This document shows positions 1 to 5,241 of a DNA stretch of 13,423 bases, in pieces. The stretch comes from Paludibacteraceae bacterium (GTDB taxonomy: Bacteria > Bacteroidota > Bacteroidia > Bacteroidales > Paludibacteraceae), in the NCBI GenBank assembly GCA_017542915.1, contig JAFXWI010000036.1:1-13423 (forward strand), written 5' to 3'. How positions within the stretch are numbered: the stretch's first letter is position 1; every line of letters starts with the position of its first letter. The position numbers were made by a program, and so were the translations under genes. Below the pieces are notes generated by a model. It was not told the DNA's origin, did not search any database, and saw nothing but the letters and a program-made list of their open reading frames with translations.

Positions 1-1
1 G

Positions 2-199
2 GCGGTGTCTTCCGGTGAAGGTGCCGAGATGTGGCAGCCGTTAGGTATCGTCGTCATCGGCGGTCTGACCGTCTCGACTTTCCTGACGCTCTACGTAGTG
101 CCTGTGCTCTACGGTGTCATGTCCCGCCACGGCGACCGCGACAAACAGGAAGCACTCCGCAAGAAGTTTATCTTCATGGATCTCAAAGTAAAGAAATAA
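2..199 (+). CDS. RND-family efflux pump inner-membrane permease, C-terminal end only
   Basis: This is the last 65 codons of a gene that begins outside the window; it ends with TAA at 197-199. The visible residues contain the motif GEGAEMWQPLG followed by a hydrophobic segment ending in LYVVPVLYGVMSRH. This matches the last transmembrane helix of AcrB/CusA-type permeases, which take up drugs or metal ions and pass them to an outer-membrane channel using the proton gradient. The short charged tail is normal for these proteins. Whether it exports drugs or metals cannot be decided from the tail. The PII-like gene just downstream slightly favours the heavy-metal (CusA/CzcA) branch, because such genes are known beside metal pumps. 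No terminator lies between the two, so they probably share a transcript. Confidence 0.85.
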   Translation, partial: AVSSGEGAEMWQPLGIVVIGGLTVSTFLTLYVVPVLYGVMSRHGDRDKQEALRKKFIFMDLKVKK

Positions 200-202
200 C
201 TC

Positions 203-236
203 CGTCATTACGTCATCACGTAATTACGTAATTACG
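203..236 (+). repeat. 8-base tandem repeat array, about 4 units
   Basis: Four consecutive 8-base units of the form CGTMATTA (203-210, 211-218, 219-226, 227-234) are followed by CGAAAA. The array fills the gap between the pump gene and the PII-like gene and ends 17 bases before the next start codon. The same unit, period and CGAAAA ending recur before recA (8755-8780) and before the GH28 gene (11488-11505). Its role is unknown. Confidence 0.7.
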
Positions 237-252
237 AAAAAAATAAAGTTTT

Positions 253-546
253 ATGAAATCAGTAATGATCGTATTCAATCAAGCGAATACAGGCCGTGTC
301 GAATATATGTTGGATGTCTTAGGCATCAAGGGCTTTACGTTCTTTGAGCAAGTACAAGGTCGTGGTACCAACGGCGGTGAACCCCGCCGTGGTACACACG
401 CTTGGCCGGAGATGAACTCATGCGTCATCACGGTGGTCGAAGACGAACAGTTACCGACCTTGTTAGAGTCCATCAAAAAGCTGGATATGCGTAACGAAGA
501 AGTCGGTGTACGCGCTTTTGTGTGGAATATTGAAGCCACAGTTTAA
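253..546 (+). CDS. PII-like signalling protein linked to an efflux pump
   Basis: This encodes a 97-residue soluble protein starting MKSVMIVFNQ, with an ATG 53 bases after the pump gene. The length and layout fit the PII/CutA superfamily: a beta strand at the N-terminus (KSVMIVFNQ), a helix (VEYMLDVLG), a second strand (GFTFFEQVQGRG), a glycine-rich loop in the T-loop position (about residues 36-50, NGGEPRRGTHAWPE), then CVITVVEDEQ, a helix (LPTLLESIKKLD) and a final strand (VRAFVWNIE). A group of divergent PII proteins (PII-NG) is known beside heavy-metal RND pumps, and this neighbourhood fits. The classical PII uridylylation tyrosine region is not evident. The likely role is sensing a small molecule or metal and modulating the pump; this is inferred from context. 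A terminator starts right at the stop codon, so it is the last gene of the pump operon. Confidence 0.7.
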   Translation: MKSVMIVFNQANTGRVEYMLDVLGIKGFTFFEQVQGRGTNGGEPRRGTHAWPEMNSCVITVVEDEQLPTLLESIKKLDMRNEEVGVRAFVWNIEATV

Positions 547-576
547 AAAAAATCGCTCTTCGGGGCGATTTTTTTT
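545..576 (+). terminator. Intrinsic terminator after the PII-like gene
   Basis: The stem is AATCGCTC (551-558) with GGGCGATT (563-570), including one T-G pair, around a TTCG tetraloop (559-562). It is flanked by an A-run on the left and T571-T576 on the right, which extend the pairing. It overlaps the stop codon of the PII-like gene, and its T-run contains the -33 element of the next promoter. Confidence 0.85.
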
Positions 577-605
577 GCGTATGTCAAAAAAAAGCAGTAC
601 CTTTG
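574..605 (+). promoter_or_regulatory. Bacteroidetes-type promoter for the ABC ATPase-ruvB-tyrS group
   Basis: TTTG at 574-577 is followed after 20 bases by TACCTTTG at 598-605. This matches the known Bacteroidetes consensus of TTTG and TAnnTTTG at 19-21 bases. Transcription would start around 610-613, only a few bases before the ATG at 615. Confidence 0.8.
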
Positions 606-614
606 CAACCGATT

Positions 615-1268
615 ATGGCTGTTCAGATAGAACATATATGTAAATCGTTCGGTTCGCAGCAGGTTTTGCGCGACGTGTCACTGGCTATTCCGGAAGGTCA
701 AGTGGTGGGTTTGTTGGGTCCCAACGGAGCCGGTAAATCGACGCTGATGAAGATCCTGATCGGTCTTTGGAGTGCCGATAAAGGTACCGTCTCGGTGCCT
801 CCTCGCATCGGATACCTGCCGGAGAATAATCCGCTTTACGAAGAGATGTACGTGGCGGAATACCTCGAGTTCATGGCAAAAATGTCCAATGTCAAGAGTC
901 AAATGACCAAGGAGCTCATTGAACTGGTCGGTCTCACGCCGGAGAAACACAAACACATCCGCGAGTTGAGCAAAGGTTACCGTCAGCGTGTGGGGCTTGC
1001 TCAAGCTCTGCTCGGAGACCCGCAGTTACTCATTTTAGACGAACCCACCACAGGTCTGGACCCGAACCAACTGGTTGAGATACGCGCCCTCATTCGCGAT
1101 TTAGGCAAAGAACGCACCGTCATCCTCTCTACGCACATCATGCAGGAGGTACGCGAGATGTGCGACCGAGTCGTTATTCTGGACCACGGACAGATCAAAG
1201 CCGACCGGCTTATTACAGAGATTGAAGACTTGGAGAGTTTGTTCCGGTCTGCAACATTAAACAGTTGA
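615..1268 (+). CDS. ABC transporter ATP-binding protein (GldA-like)
   Basis: This is a 217-residue ABC ATPase. It has Walker [10 protein letters not shown] (35-43), a Q-loop region YLPENNPLY (67-75), signature LSKGYRQRV (118-126), Walker B LLILDEP (138-144) and the switch histidine in STHIMQE (174). The best family match is the GldA-like ATPases of Bacteroidetes, which power ABC-2 type export and in gliding species take part in motility. At 217 residues it is shorter than the roughly 300-residue GldA and lacks the extra C-terminal part. No permease gene lies beside it, so the substrate is unknown. I chose ATG 615 because translation from there gives the usual N-terminus ([13 protein letters not shown]); a TTG at 603 lies inside the promoter. 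The mRNA would then have almost no 5' leader. Two bases separate its stop from ruvB, so the genes are probably cotranscribed. Confidence 0.85.
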   Translation: MAVQIEHICKSFGSQQVLRDVSLAIPEGQVVGLLGPNGAGKSTLMKILIGLWSADKGTVSVPPRIGYLPENNPLYEEMYVAEYLEFMAKMSNVKSQMTKELIELVGLTPEKHKHIRELSKGYRQRVGLAQALLGDPQLLILDEPTTGLDPNQLVEIRALIRDLGKERTVILSTHIMQEVREMCDRVVILDHGQIKADRLITEIEDLESLFRSATLNS

Positions 1269-1270
1269 TT

Positions 1271-2287
1271 ATGGCAGAATTTGATATAAGAAACCAGATG
1301 ACCGAGAAAGAGCAGGACAATGCCCTGCGTCCTTTATGCTTTGCCGATTTTGCCGGACAGAGCAAGGTCACATCGAACCTCAAGATCTTCGTCGAGGCAG
1401 CCAAACTGCGCGGCGAGAGTCTTGACCACGTGTTGCTTTTCGGTCCTCCGGGACTCGGTAAGACGACCCTCAGCAACATCATCGCCAACGAACTCGGCGT
1501 CGGGTTCAAAGTGACTTCGGGTCCCGTATTGGACAAACCCGGTGATTTGGCTGGACTACTCACAAGCCTTGAACCCAACGACGTCTTGTTCATTGATGAG
1601 ATCCACCGTCTGAGTCCGATCGTAGAGGAGTACCTCTATTCGGCAATGGAGGATTACCGCATCGACATCATGATTGACAAAGGTCCCTCGGCACGCACTA
1701 TTCAGATCGACCTCAATCACTTCACCCTCATCGGTGCTACTACCCGTAGCGGATTGTTGACAAGCCCGCTCCGTGCGCGTTTTGGTATCAACTGCCATTT
1801 GGAGTACTACGATGCCGACATCCTCGCCGGTATCGTCAAACGATCGGCACGTCTCTTGGGCGTGGAGATCAACGAGAAAGCGGCAGGTGAGATCGCCCGT
1901 CGGTCACGCGGTACGCCCCGTATAGCCAATGCTCTGCTGCGTCGTGTGCGTGATTTCGCGCAGGTAAAGGGCAATGGAGCCATCGATTTAGAGATCGCCA
2001 AATACGCGTTAGAGGCGCTTAATATTGATACCTTCGGTCTCGACCAGATCGACAACAAACTGCTCACCACCATCATCGATAAGTTCCGCGGCGGTCCGGT
2101 CGGACTCAACACCATCGCTACCGCTATGGGCGAAGATGCCGGTACTATCGAGGATGTGTACGAGCCGTACCTCATCAAAGAGGGCTTCATCAAACGTACC
2201 CCCCGAGGCCGCGAAGCTACCGAACTGGCGTACAAGCACCTCGGCAAGACGATCCTTAGTCCCGACGGACAGCAATCTATGTTTTGA
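1271..2287 (+). CDS. ruvB: Holliday junction branch migration ATPase RuvB
   Basis: This encodes 338 residues, the usual RuvB length. RuvB forms hexameric rings that pump DNA through the RuvA-bound Holliday junction during recombinational repair. Visible parts are Walker A GPPGLGKT (58-65), Walker B LFIDEIH (106-112), sensor 1 LIGATTRSG (153-161), the PLRARFG segment with the likely arginine finger R170, sensor 2 RGTPRIAN (213-220), and a C-terminal winged-helix DNA-binding domain ([10 protein letters not shown] to the end). ATG 1271 was preferred over TTG 1265 because it gives the standard start [10 protein letters not shown] and avoids overlap with the upstream gene. ruvA and ruvC are not in the window, which is common in Bacteroidetes. 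Confidence 0.97.
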   Translation: MAEFDIRNQMTEKEQDNALRPLCFADFAGQSKVTSNLKIFVEAAKLRGESLDHVLLFGPPGLGKTTLSNIIANELGVGFKVTSGPVLDKPGDLAGLLTSLEPNDVLFIDEIHRLSPIVEEYLYSAMEDYRIDIMIDKGPSARTIQIDLNHFTLIGATTRSGLLTSPLRARFGINCHLEYYDADILAGIVKRSARLLGVEINEKAAGEIARRSRGTPRIANALLRRVRDFAQVKGNGAIDLEIAKYALEALNIDTFGLDQIDNKLLTTIIDKFRGGPVGLNTIATAMGEDAGTIEDVYEPYLIKEGFIKRTPRGREATELAYKHLGKTILSPDGQQSMF

Positions 2288-2310
2288 GAAATAAATAATT
2301 ACATCATCAT

Positions 2311-3606
2311 ATGAAGAATTTTGTAGAAGAACTGCGCTGGAGAGGCATGTTGCAGGATATCATGCCCGGCACGGAAGAACAGTTGAATAAAGAAGTAACG
2401 ACCGCCTACGTGGGCATCGACCCGACAGCGGACAGTCTGCATATCGGTCACCTGTGTGGCATCATGATGCTGCGTCATCTGCAGGCTTGCGGTCATAAAC
2501 CTATCGCCCTCATCGGAGGTGCTACCGGTATGATCGGTGACCCGTCAGGCAAATCGGCGGAGCGTAACCTGCTGACCGAGGAGATCCTGCGTCATAACGT
2601 AGCTTGTATCCGCGAGCAGTTGGAGCATTTCCTTGATTTTAACAGCGATGCACCCAACGCTGCGGAATTAGTCAATAACTACGATTGGATGAAGGACTAC
2701 ACCTTTATCAATTTCACGCGCGACATCGGCAAACTCATCACCGTCAACTATATGATGGCGAAAGACTCCGTCAAGAAACGCTTCAACGGTGAGTTCAGCC
2801 AAGGTATGTCCTTCACCGAGTTCACCTATCAGTTGCTGCAGGGCTACGACTTCGTCTATCTGAACGAGCACAAGAACTGCCTGATGCAAATGGGCGGTTC
2901 GGATCAGTGGGGTAACATCACCACGGGTATCGAGTTGATGCGTAAGATGAACGGCAAGACTGCTTTCGCCCTCACCTGTCCGCTGATTACCAAAGCCGAC
3001 GGCGGTAAGTTCGGCAAGACTGAGAGCGGCAATGTATGGTTGAGCAAGAAATACACAAGTCCGTATAAGTTCTTCCAGTTCTGGATGAACGTCTCCGACG
3101 ATGATGCCAAACGTTACATCAAGATCTTCACGAGCCTCAGCCGCGAGGAGATTGAGGCACTCATCAAGGAACACGAAGAGGCACCTCATCTGCGTGTGCT
3201 CCAGAAACGTCTGGCGAAAGAGGTAACCTGTATGGTACACAGCGAGGCGGACTACAATGCTGCTGTGGAGGCATCCAATATTTTATTCGGAAACACGACC
3301 GCGGACGCGTTGCGCGCGTTAGACGAGGCTACGTTCCTCGATATCTTCAACGGCGTAGAGCAGTACGAGATTCCGATGGTTGACCTCAAAGCAGGTATCG
3401 GTCCGTTGGATCTGTTGGCCGAGCGCACGAATATCTTCCCCTCCAAAGGCGAGGCACGTAAGATGATTCAGGCGAACGGATTCAGTTTGAACAAAGAAAA
3501 ACTGACCGATCCGCAAACCCCGCTGACGGACGCAAATCTGCTCAACGGAAAGTACCTTCTTTTCCAAAAAGGAAAGAAAAACTACTATCTGGTAGTTGCC
3601 AAATAA
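2311..3606 (+). CDS. tyrS: Tyrosine--tRNA ligase
   Basis: This is a 431-residue class I aminoacyl-tRNA synthetase that charges tRNA-Tyr with tyrosine using ATP. The HIGH motif is at 44-47 (SLHIGH). The KMSKS-equivalent is KFGKT (233-237), the form seen in bacterial TyrRS of the TyrS type. The tyrosine-binding helix includes YQLLQGYDF (173-181) and GGSDQWGNI (195-203). The C-terminal part, from about residue 365 ([19 protein letters not shown]), is an S4 RNA-binding domain. The start follows ruvB by 23 bases with no terminator between, so it is probably the last gene of the group driven from 574-605. An inverted repeat with a T-run follows it (3624-3685). Confidence 0.97.
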   Translation: MKNFVEELRWRGMLQDIMPGTEEQLNKEVTTAYVGIDPTADSLHIGHLCGIMMLRHLQACGHKPIALIGGATGMIGDPSGKSAERNLLTEEILRHNVACIREQLEHFLDFNSDAPNAAELVNNYDWMKDYTFINFTRDIGKLITVNYMMAKDSVKKRFNGEFSQGMSFTEFTYQLLQGYDFVYLNEHKNCLMQMGGSDQWGNITTGIELMRKMNGKTAFALTCPLITKADGGKFGKTESGNVWLSKKYTSPYKFFQFWMNVSDDDAKRYIKIFTSLSREEIEALIKEHEEAPHLRVLQKRLAKEVTCMVHSEADYNAAVEASNILFGNTTADALRALDEATFLDIFNGVEQYEIPMVDLKAGIGPLDLLAERTNIFPSKGEARKMIQANGFSLNKEKLTDPQTPLTDANLLNGKYLLFQKGKKNYYLVVAK

Positions 3607-3626
3607 GAAAAAAAGCATAAAAAGTG

Positions 3627-3659
3627 CAAAATTATTACAAAAAATTTGGTCATGTCAAA
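3627..3659 (-). promoter_or_regulatory. Possible divergent promoter on the minus strand
   Basis: Read on the minus strand, TTTG (3659-3656), a 21-base spacer and TAATTTTG (3634-3627) also match the consensus. It would transcribe leftwards from about 3620 into the 3' end of tyrS as antisense RNA. The match may be a by-product of the inverted repeat, and no minus-strand gene is seen. Confidence 0.3.
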
Positions 3660-3676
3660 AATTTGTTGTAATTTTG
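3645..3676 (+). promoter_or_regulatory. Promoter for tRNA-Gln and the L25 gene
   Basis: TTTG at 3645-3648, a 20-base spacer and TAATTTTG at 3669-3676 match the Bacteroidetes consensus. The transcript would start near 3682-3685 and read the 102-nt element, tRNA-Gln and probably rplY. Confidence 0.75.
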
Positions 3677-3702
3677 CACGCTTTTTCGCTAAAACCCATT
3701 AC

Positions 3703-3804
3703 GGGGTCCCCGAAAATTTCTAATTTTTGGGGAGAGCGGAGGCACAAGTTGCCCGTTCATTAAGCGGAGCGGTATGAACTGTTGCACACTTGTTGCCGAA
3801 CGCG
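3703..3804 (+). repeat. 102-nt structured element, copy A, in the tRNA-Gln leader
   Basis: This copy begins GGGGTCCCCGAAAATT and ends TTGCCGAACGCG. Hairpin 1 pairs 3708-3718 with 3722-3732 (11 pairs, one G-T). A second, long, broken stem pairs 3736-3738 with 3801-3803; 3741-3744 with 3794-3797; 3745-3748 with 3789-3792; 3750-3752 with 3784-3786; and 3755-3760 with 3774-3779. It is capped by a loop containing AGCGGAGCGG (3763-3772). The inner loop GA/GAA (3739-3740 and 3798-3800) could form sheared G-A pairs. The copy ends two bases before the mature tRNA, downstream of its promoter, so it should be transcribed and then removed by RNase P. A second copy is at 10991-11092. I do not recognise the family. 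Confidence 0.8.
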
Positions 3805-3806
3805 AC

Positions 3807-3877
3807 TGTCCACTCGTATATCGGTATTACACCGGATTTTGGTTCCGAGAAGCGAGGTTCGACTCCTCGGTGGACAA
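3807..3877 (+). tRNA. tRNA-Gln (anticodon TTG)
   Basis: A full cloverleaf is present. The acceptor TGTCCAC (3807-3813) pairs with GTGGACA (3870-3876). The D stem is GTA/TAC (3816-3818, 3828-3830). The anticodon stem is 3832-3836 with 3844-3848, with the loop TTTTGGT carrying anticodon TTG at 3839-3841. The T stem is CGAGG/CCTCG around TTCGACT (3853-3869). The first pair is U1-A72 and the D stem has three pairs, both typical of glutamine tRNAs. The outermost anticodon-stem pair is a C-A mismatch (3832, 3848). CCA is not encoded. Confidence 0.93.
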
Positions 3878-3887
3878 CTCAAGGGTA

Positions 3888-3937
3888 AACCCCTCCCTGC
3901 CCCTCCCCACAAGGGAGGGCATTTAGTAAAAAGGGGT
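3888..3937 (+). repeat. GC-rich palindromic repeat after tRNA-Gln
   Basis: The inner hairpin CCCTCCC (3901-3907), loop CACAA, GGGAGGG (3913-3919) lies between an outer ACCCC (3889-3893) and GGGGT (3933-3937) that can also pair. There is no T-run, so it is not a classical terminator. The same hairpin with the same CACAA loop occurs inside the oxidoreductase gene at 10637-10698. The rest of the gap up to the L25 start (3938-4011) holds nothing I can identify. Confidence 0.6.
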
Positions 3938-4011
3938 ACGTGTGATGGGATACGGGCAGCATCACGACAATTAACAACTACTGCCCCATATTGAGTAACA
4001 CAAATTAAAAA

Positions 4012-4569
4012 ATGAAAGAATTCGCATTAGTAGGTACTCCGCGTAGCGAGTACGGTAAGAAGGCCGCTAAGGCTCTTCGCGCAGAGGAATTGATTCCTTG
4101 CAACATCTACGGTTGTGGTCTGAACGCCACCTTCACAGTAACAGCAGCTGACGTTCGCAAGCTTATCTACAGCCCGGACACCCAGATTGTTGATCTGACC
4201 ATCGGTGACACCAAGGCCAAAGCTATCGTTAAAGAGTTGCAGTTCCACCCGATTGACGGCAAAACGCTGCATATTGACTTCCTCGCAGTGGACGAGAAGA
4301 AGCCGGTTGTAGTAGAGATCCCGGTTCAGCTGAACGGTCTCGCTGAGGGTGTTAAAGCCGGTGGTAAACTGGTTCAGAACATGCGCAAACTCAAAGTTCA
4401 GGGTATCTACACCGCATTCCCGGATCGCATCAACATCGACGTTACCGAGCTTGGTCTCGCTAAGAAGATCGCCGTTGCTGACGTGAAGATCGAGGGTCTG
4501 AAATTTGTCAACCCTGCTGACGCTTGCGTTGCTGAGGTTAAAGCTACTCGTCAGAGCAAGCAAGGCTAA
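4012..4569 (+). CDS. rplY: 50S ribosomal protein L25 (long form, Ctc/TL5 type)
   Basis: This encodes 185 residues. The N-terminal part (about 1-90: RSEYGKKAAKALRAEELIPCNIYG, then KELQFHPIDGKTLHIDFLAV) is the L25 domain that binds 5S rRNA in the large ribosomal subunit. The C-terminal part (about 91-185: KKPVVVEIPVQLNGLAEGVKAGGKLV onwards) is the beta-rich TL5 domain found in the longer Ctc-type proteins. The ATG follows an A-rich stretch without a Shine-Dalgarno. It probably shares the promoter at 3645-3676 with tRNA-Gln, coupling two translation components in one transcript. It is followed by a tandem array and a terminator-like hairpin. Confidence 0.95.
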   Translation: MKEFALVGTPRSEYGKKAAKALRAEELIPCNIYGCGLNATFTVTAADVRKLIYSPDTQIVDLTIGDTKAKAIVKELQFHPIDGKTLHIDFLAVDEKKPVVVEIPVQLNGLAEGVKAGGKLVQNMRKLKVQGIYTAFPDRINIDVTELGLAKKIAVADVKIEGLKFVNPADACVAEVKATRQSKQG

Positions 4570-4572
4570 TGA

Positions 4573-4603
4573 GTCAAAAGTCGAAAGACAAAAGACAAAA
4601 GAC
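4573..4603 (+). repeat. 7-base tandem repeat array after the L25 gene
   Basis: Four 7-base units of the form GWCRAAA (4573-4579, 4580-4586, 4587-4593, 4594-4600) are followed by GAC. The array is in the gap just before the terminator-like hairpin. The unit differs from the other arrays in the window, but the period and copy number are the same. Confidence 0.65.
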
Positions 4604-4604
4604 A

Positions 4605-4639
4605 GGGGCGAGGCGTTAAACGCCCCGCCTCTCATTTTT
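4605..4639 (+). terminator. Probable terminator after the L25 gene
   Basis: GGGGCG (4605-4610) pairs with CGCCCC (4621-4626). An alternative is GAGGCG (4610-4615) with CGCCTC (4626-4631), which is then followed by A and T4635-T4639. The T-run is short and belongs to the next tandem array, so strength is uncertain. Confidence 0.5.
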
Positions 4640-4662
4640 AATTCGTAATTTTTAATTTTTAA
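4635..4662 (+). repeat. 7-base tandem repeat array before pth
   Basis: Four 7-base units, three of TTTTTAA and one TTCGTAA (4642-4648), end five bases before the GTG start of pth. It makes the translation start region very AT-rich, which may help initiation in a genome without Shine-Dalgarno sites. Confidence 0.6.
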
Positions 4663-4667
4663 TATAC

Positions 4668-5231
4668 GTGAAATTCCTTATTGTCGGACTTGGTAACATC
4701 GGCGATGAGTACGCCGGTACTCGTCATAACATCGGTTTCATGATGATCGATGCTTTCGCTGCATCGGTTAATGCCACATGGCAGGACAAGCGGTACGGCT
4801 TTGTAGCCAAATGTCGCGTGAAGAACGCGGAGATGGTCTTGCTCAAACCCTCCACCTATATGAACCTCTCCGGCAATGCCGTGCGCTACTGGCTCCAACA
4901 GGAGAAGATCCCGGTGGAGAACATGCTCGTCTTGGTGGACGACCTCAACCTGCCTTTCGGTACGATACGTATCCGCAAACAGGGTTCCAACGGCGGACAC
5001 AACGGACTCGGTAACATACAATCCGTATTAGGAACGGACGCGTACGCACGCGTGCGGTTCGGCATCGGAAACGAGTACACACGCGGTGCGCAGATCAATT
5101 TCGTCTTGGGAGAATGGACCGATGAGGAGAAGAAAAAGATCGATGAGCGTCTGAAAGTGACCACTGAGATCATCCCTTCCTTCTGCCTGCAAGGCATCGA
5201 CCGCACGATGAATCAGTTCAACAATAAATGA
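4668..5231 (+). CDS. pth: Peptidyl-tRNA hydrolase
   Basis: This 187-residue enzyme cuts the ester bond between peptide and tRNA in peptidyl-tRNAs dropped from ribosomes, recycling the tRNA. The family landmarks are present: GLGNIG (7-12) with the conserved Asn, TRHNIGF with the catalytic His (H20), STYMNLSG with the conserved Asn, VDDLNLPFG with the catalytic-partner Asp, and GSNGGHNGL. The length is close to the usual 190. The start is GTG at 4668; translation from there gives the standard [10 protein letters not shown] and no upstream ATG fits. It is followed after 10 bases by the membrane phosphotransferase gene. Confidence 0.96.
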   Translation: MKFLIVGLGNIGDEYAGTRHNIGFMMIDAFAASVNATWQDKRYGFVAKCRVKNAEMVLLKPSTYMNLSGNAVRYWLQQEKIPVENMLVLVDDLNLPFGTIRIRKQGSNGGHNGLGNIQSVLGTDAYARVRFGIGNEYTRGAQINFVLGEWTDEEKKKIDERLKVTTEIIPSFCLQGIDRTMNQFNNK

Positions 5232-5241
5232 CCCTTCCAAA

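Larger units (their letters stand above)
3624..3685 (+). repeat. Inverted repeat after tyrS: possible terminator enclosing promoter elements
   Basis: The 17-base arms at 3624-3640 and 3663-3679 pair at 15 of 17 positions around a 22-base spacer, and T3682-T3685 follow. As RNA it could end the tyrS transcript. As DNA it holds a TAATTTTG element on each strand, so it may also be a pair of promoters or an operator. Confidence 0.55.

Noticed and set aside
203..236. Tandem arrays considered as CRISPR
   Set aside because: Units are 7-11 bases with no spacers; CRISPR repeats are much longer and separated by unique spacers. No cas genes are present.
3703..3804. Element A considered as a T-box or amino-acid riboswitch for tRNA-Gln/L25
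   Set aside because: There is no T-box sequence and no terminator/antiterminator pair, and the second copy lies inside a gene, which a riboswitch would not explain.
3899..3920. GC-rich hairpin after tRNA-Gln considered as a terminator
   Set aside because: No T-run follows, and the same hairpin occurs inside a coding region at 10649-10665, so it is better described as an interspersed repeat.
3782..3994. 70-codon frame across the tRNA region
   Set aside because: It passes through the whole of tRNA-Gln and a palindromic repeat, and its product is low in recognisable protein features.
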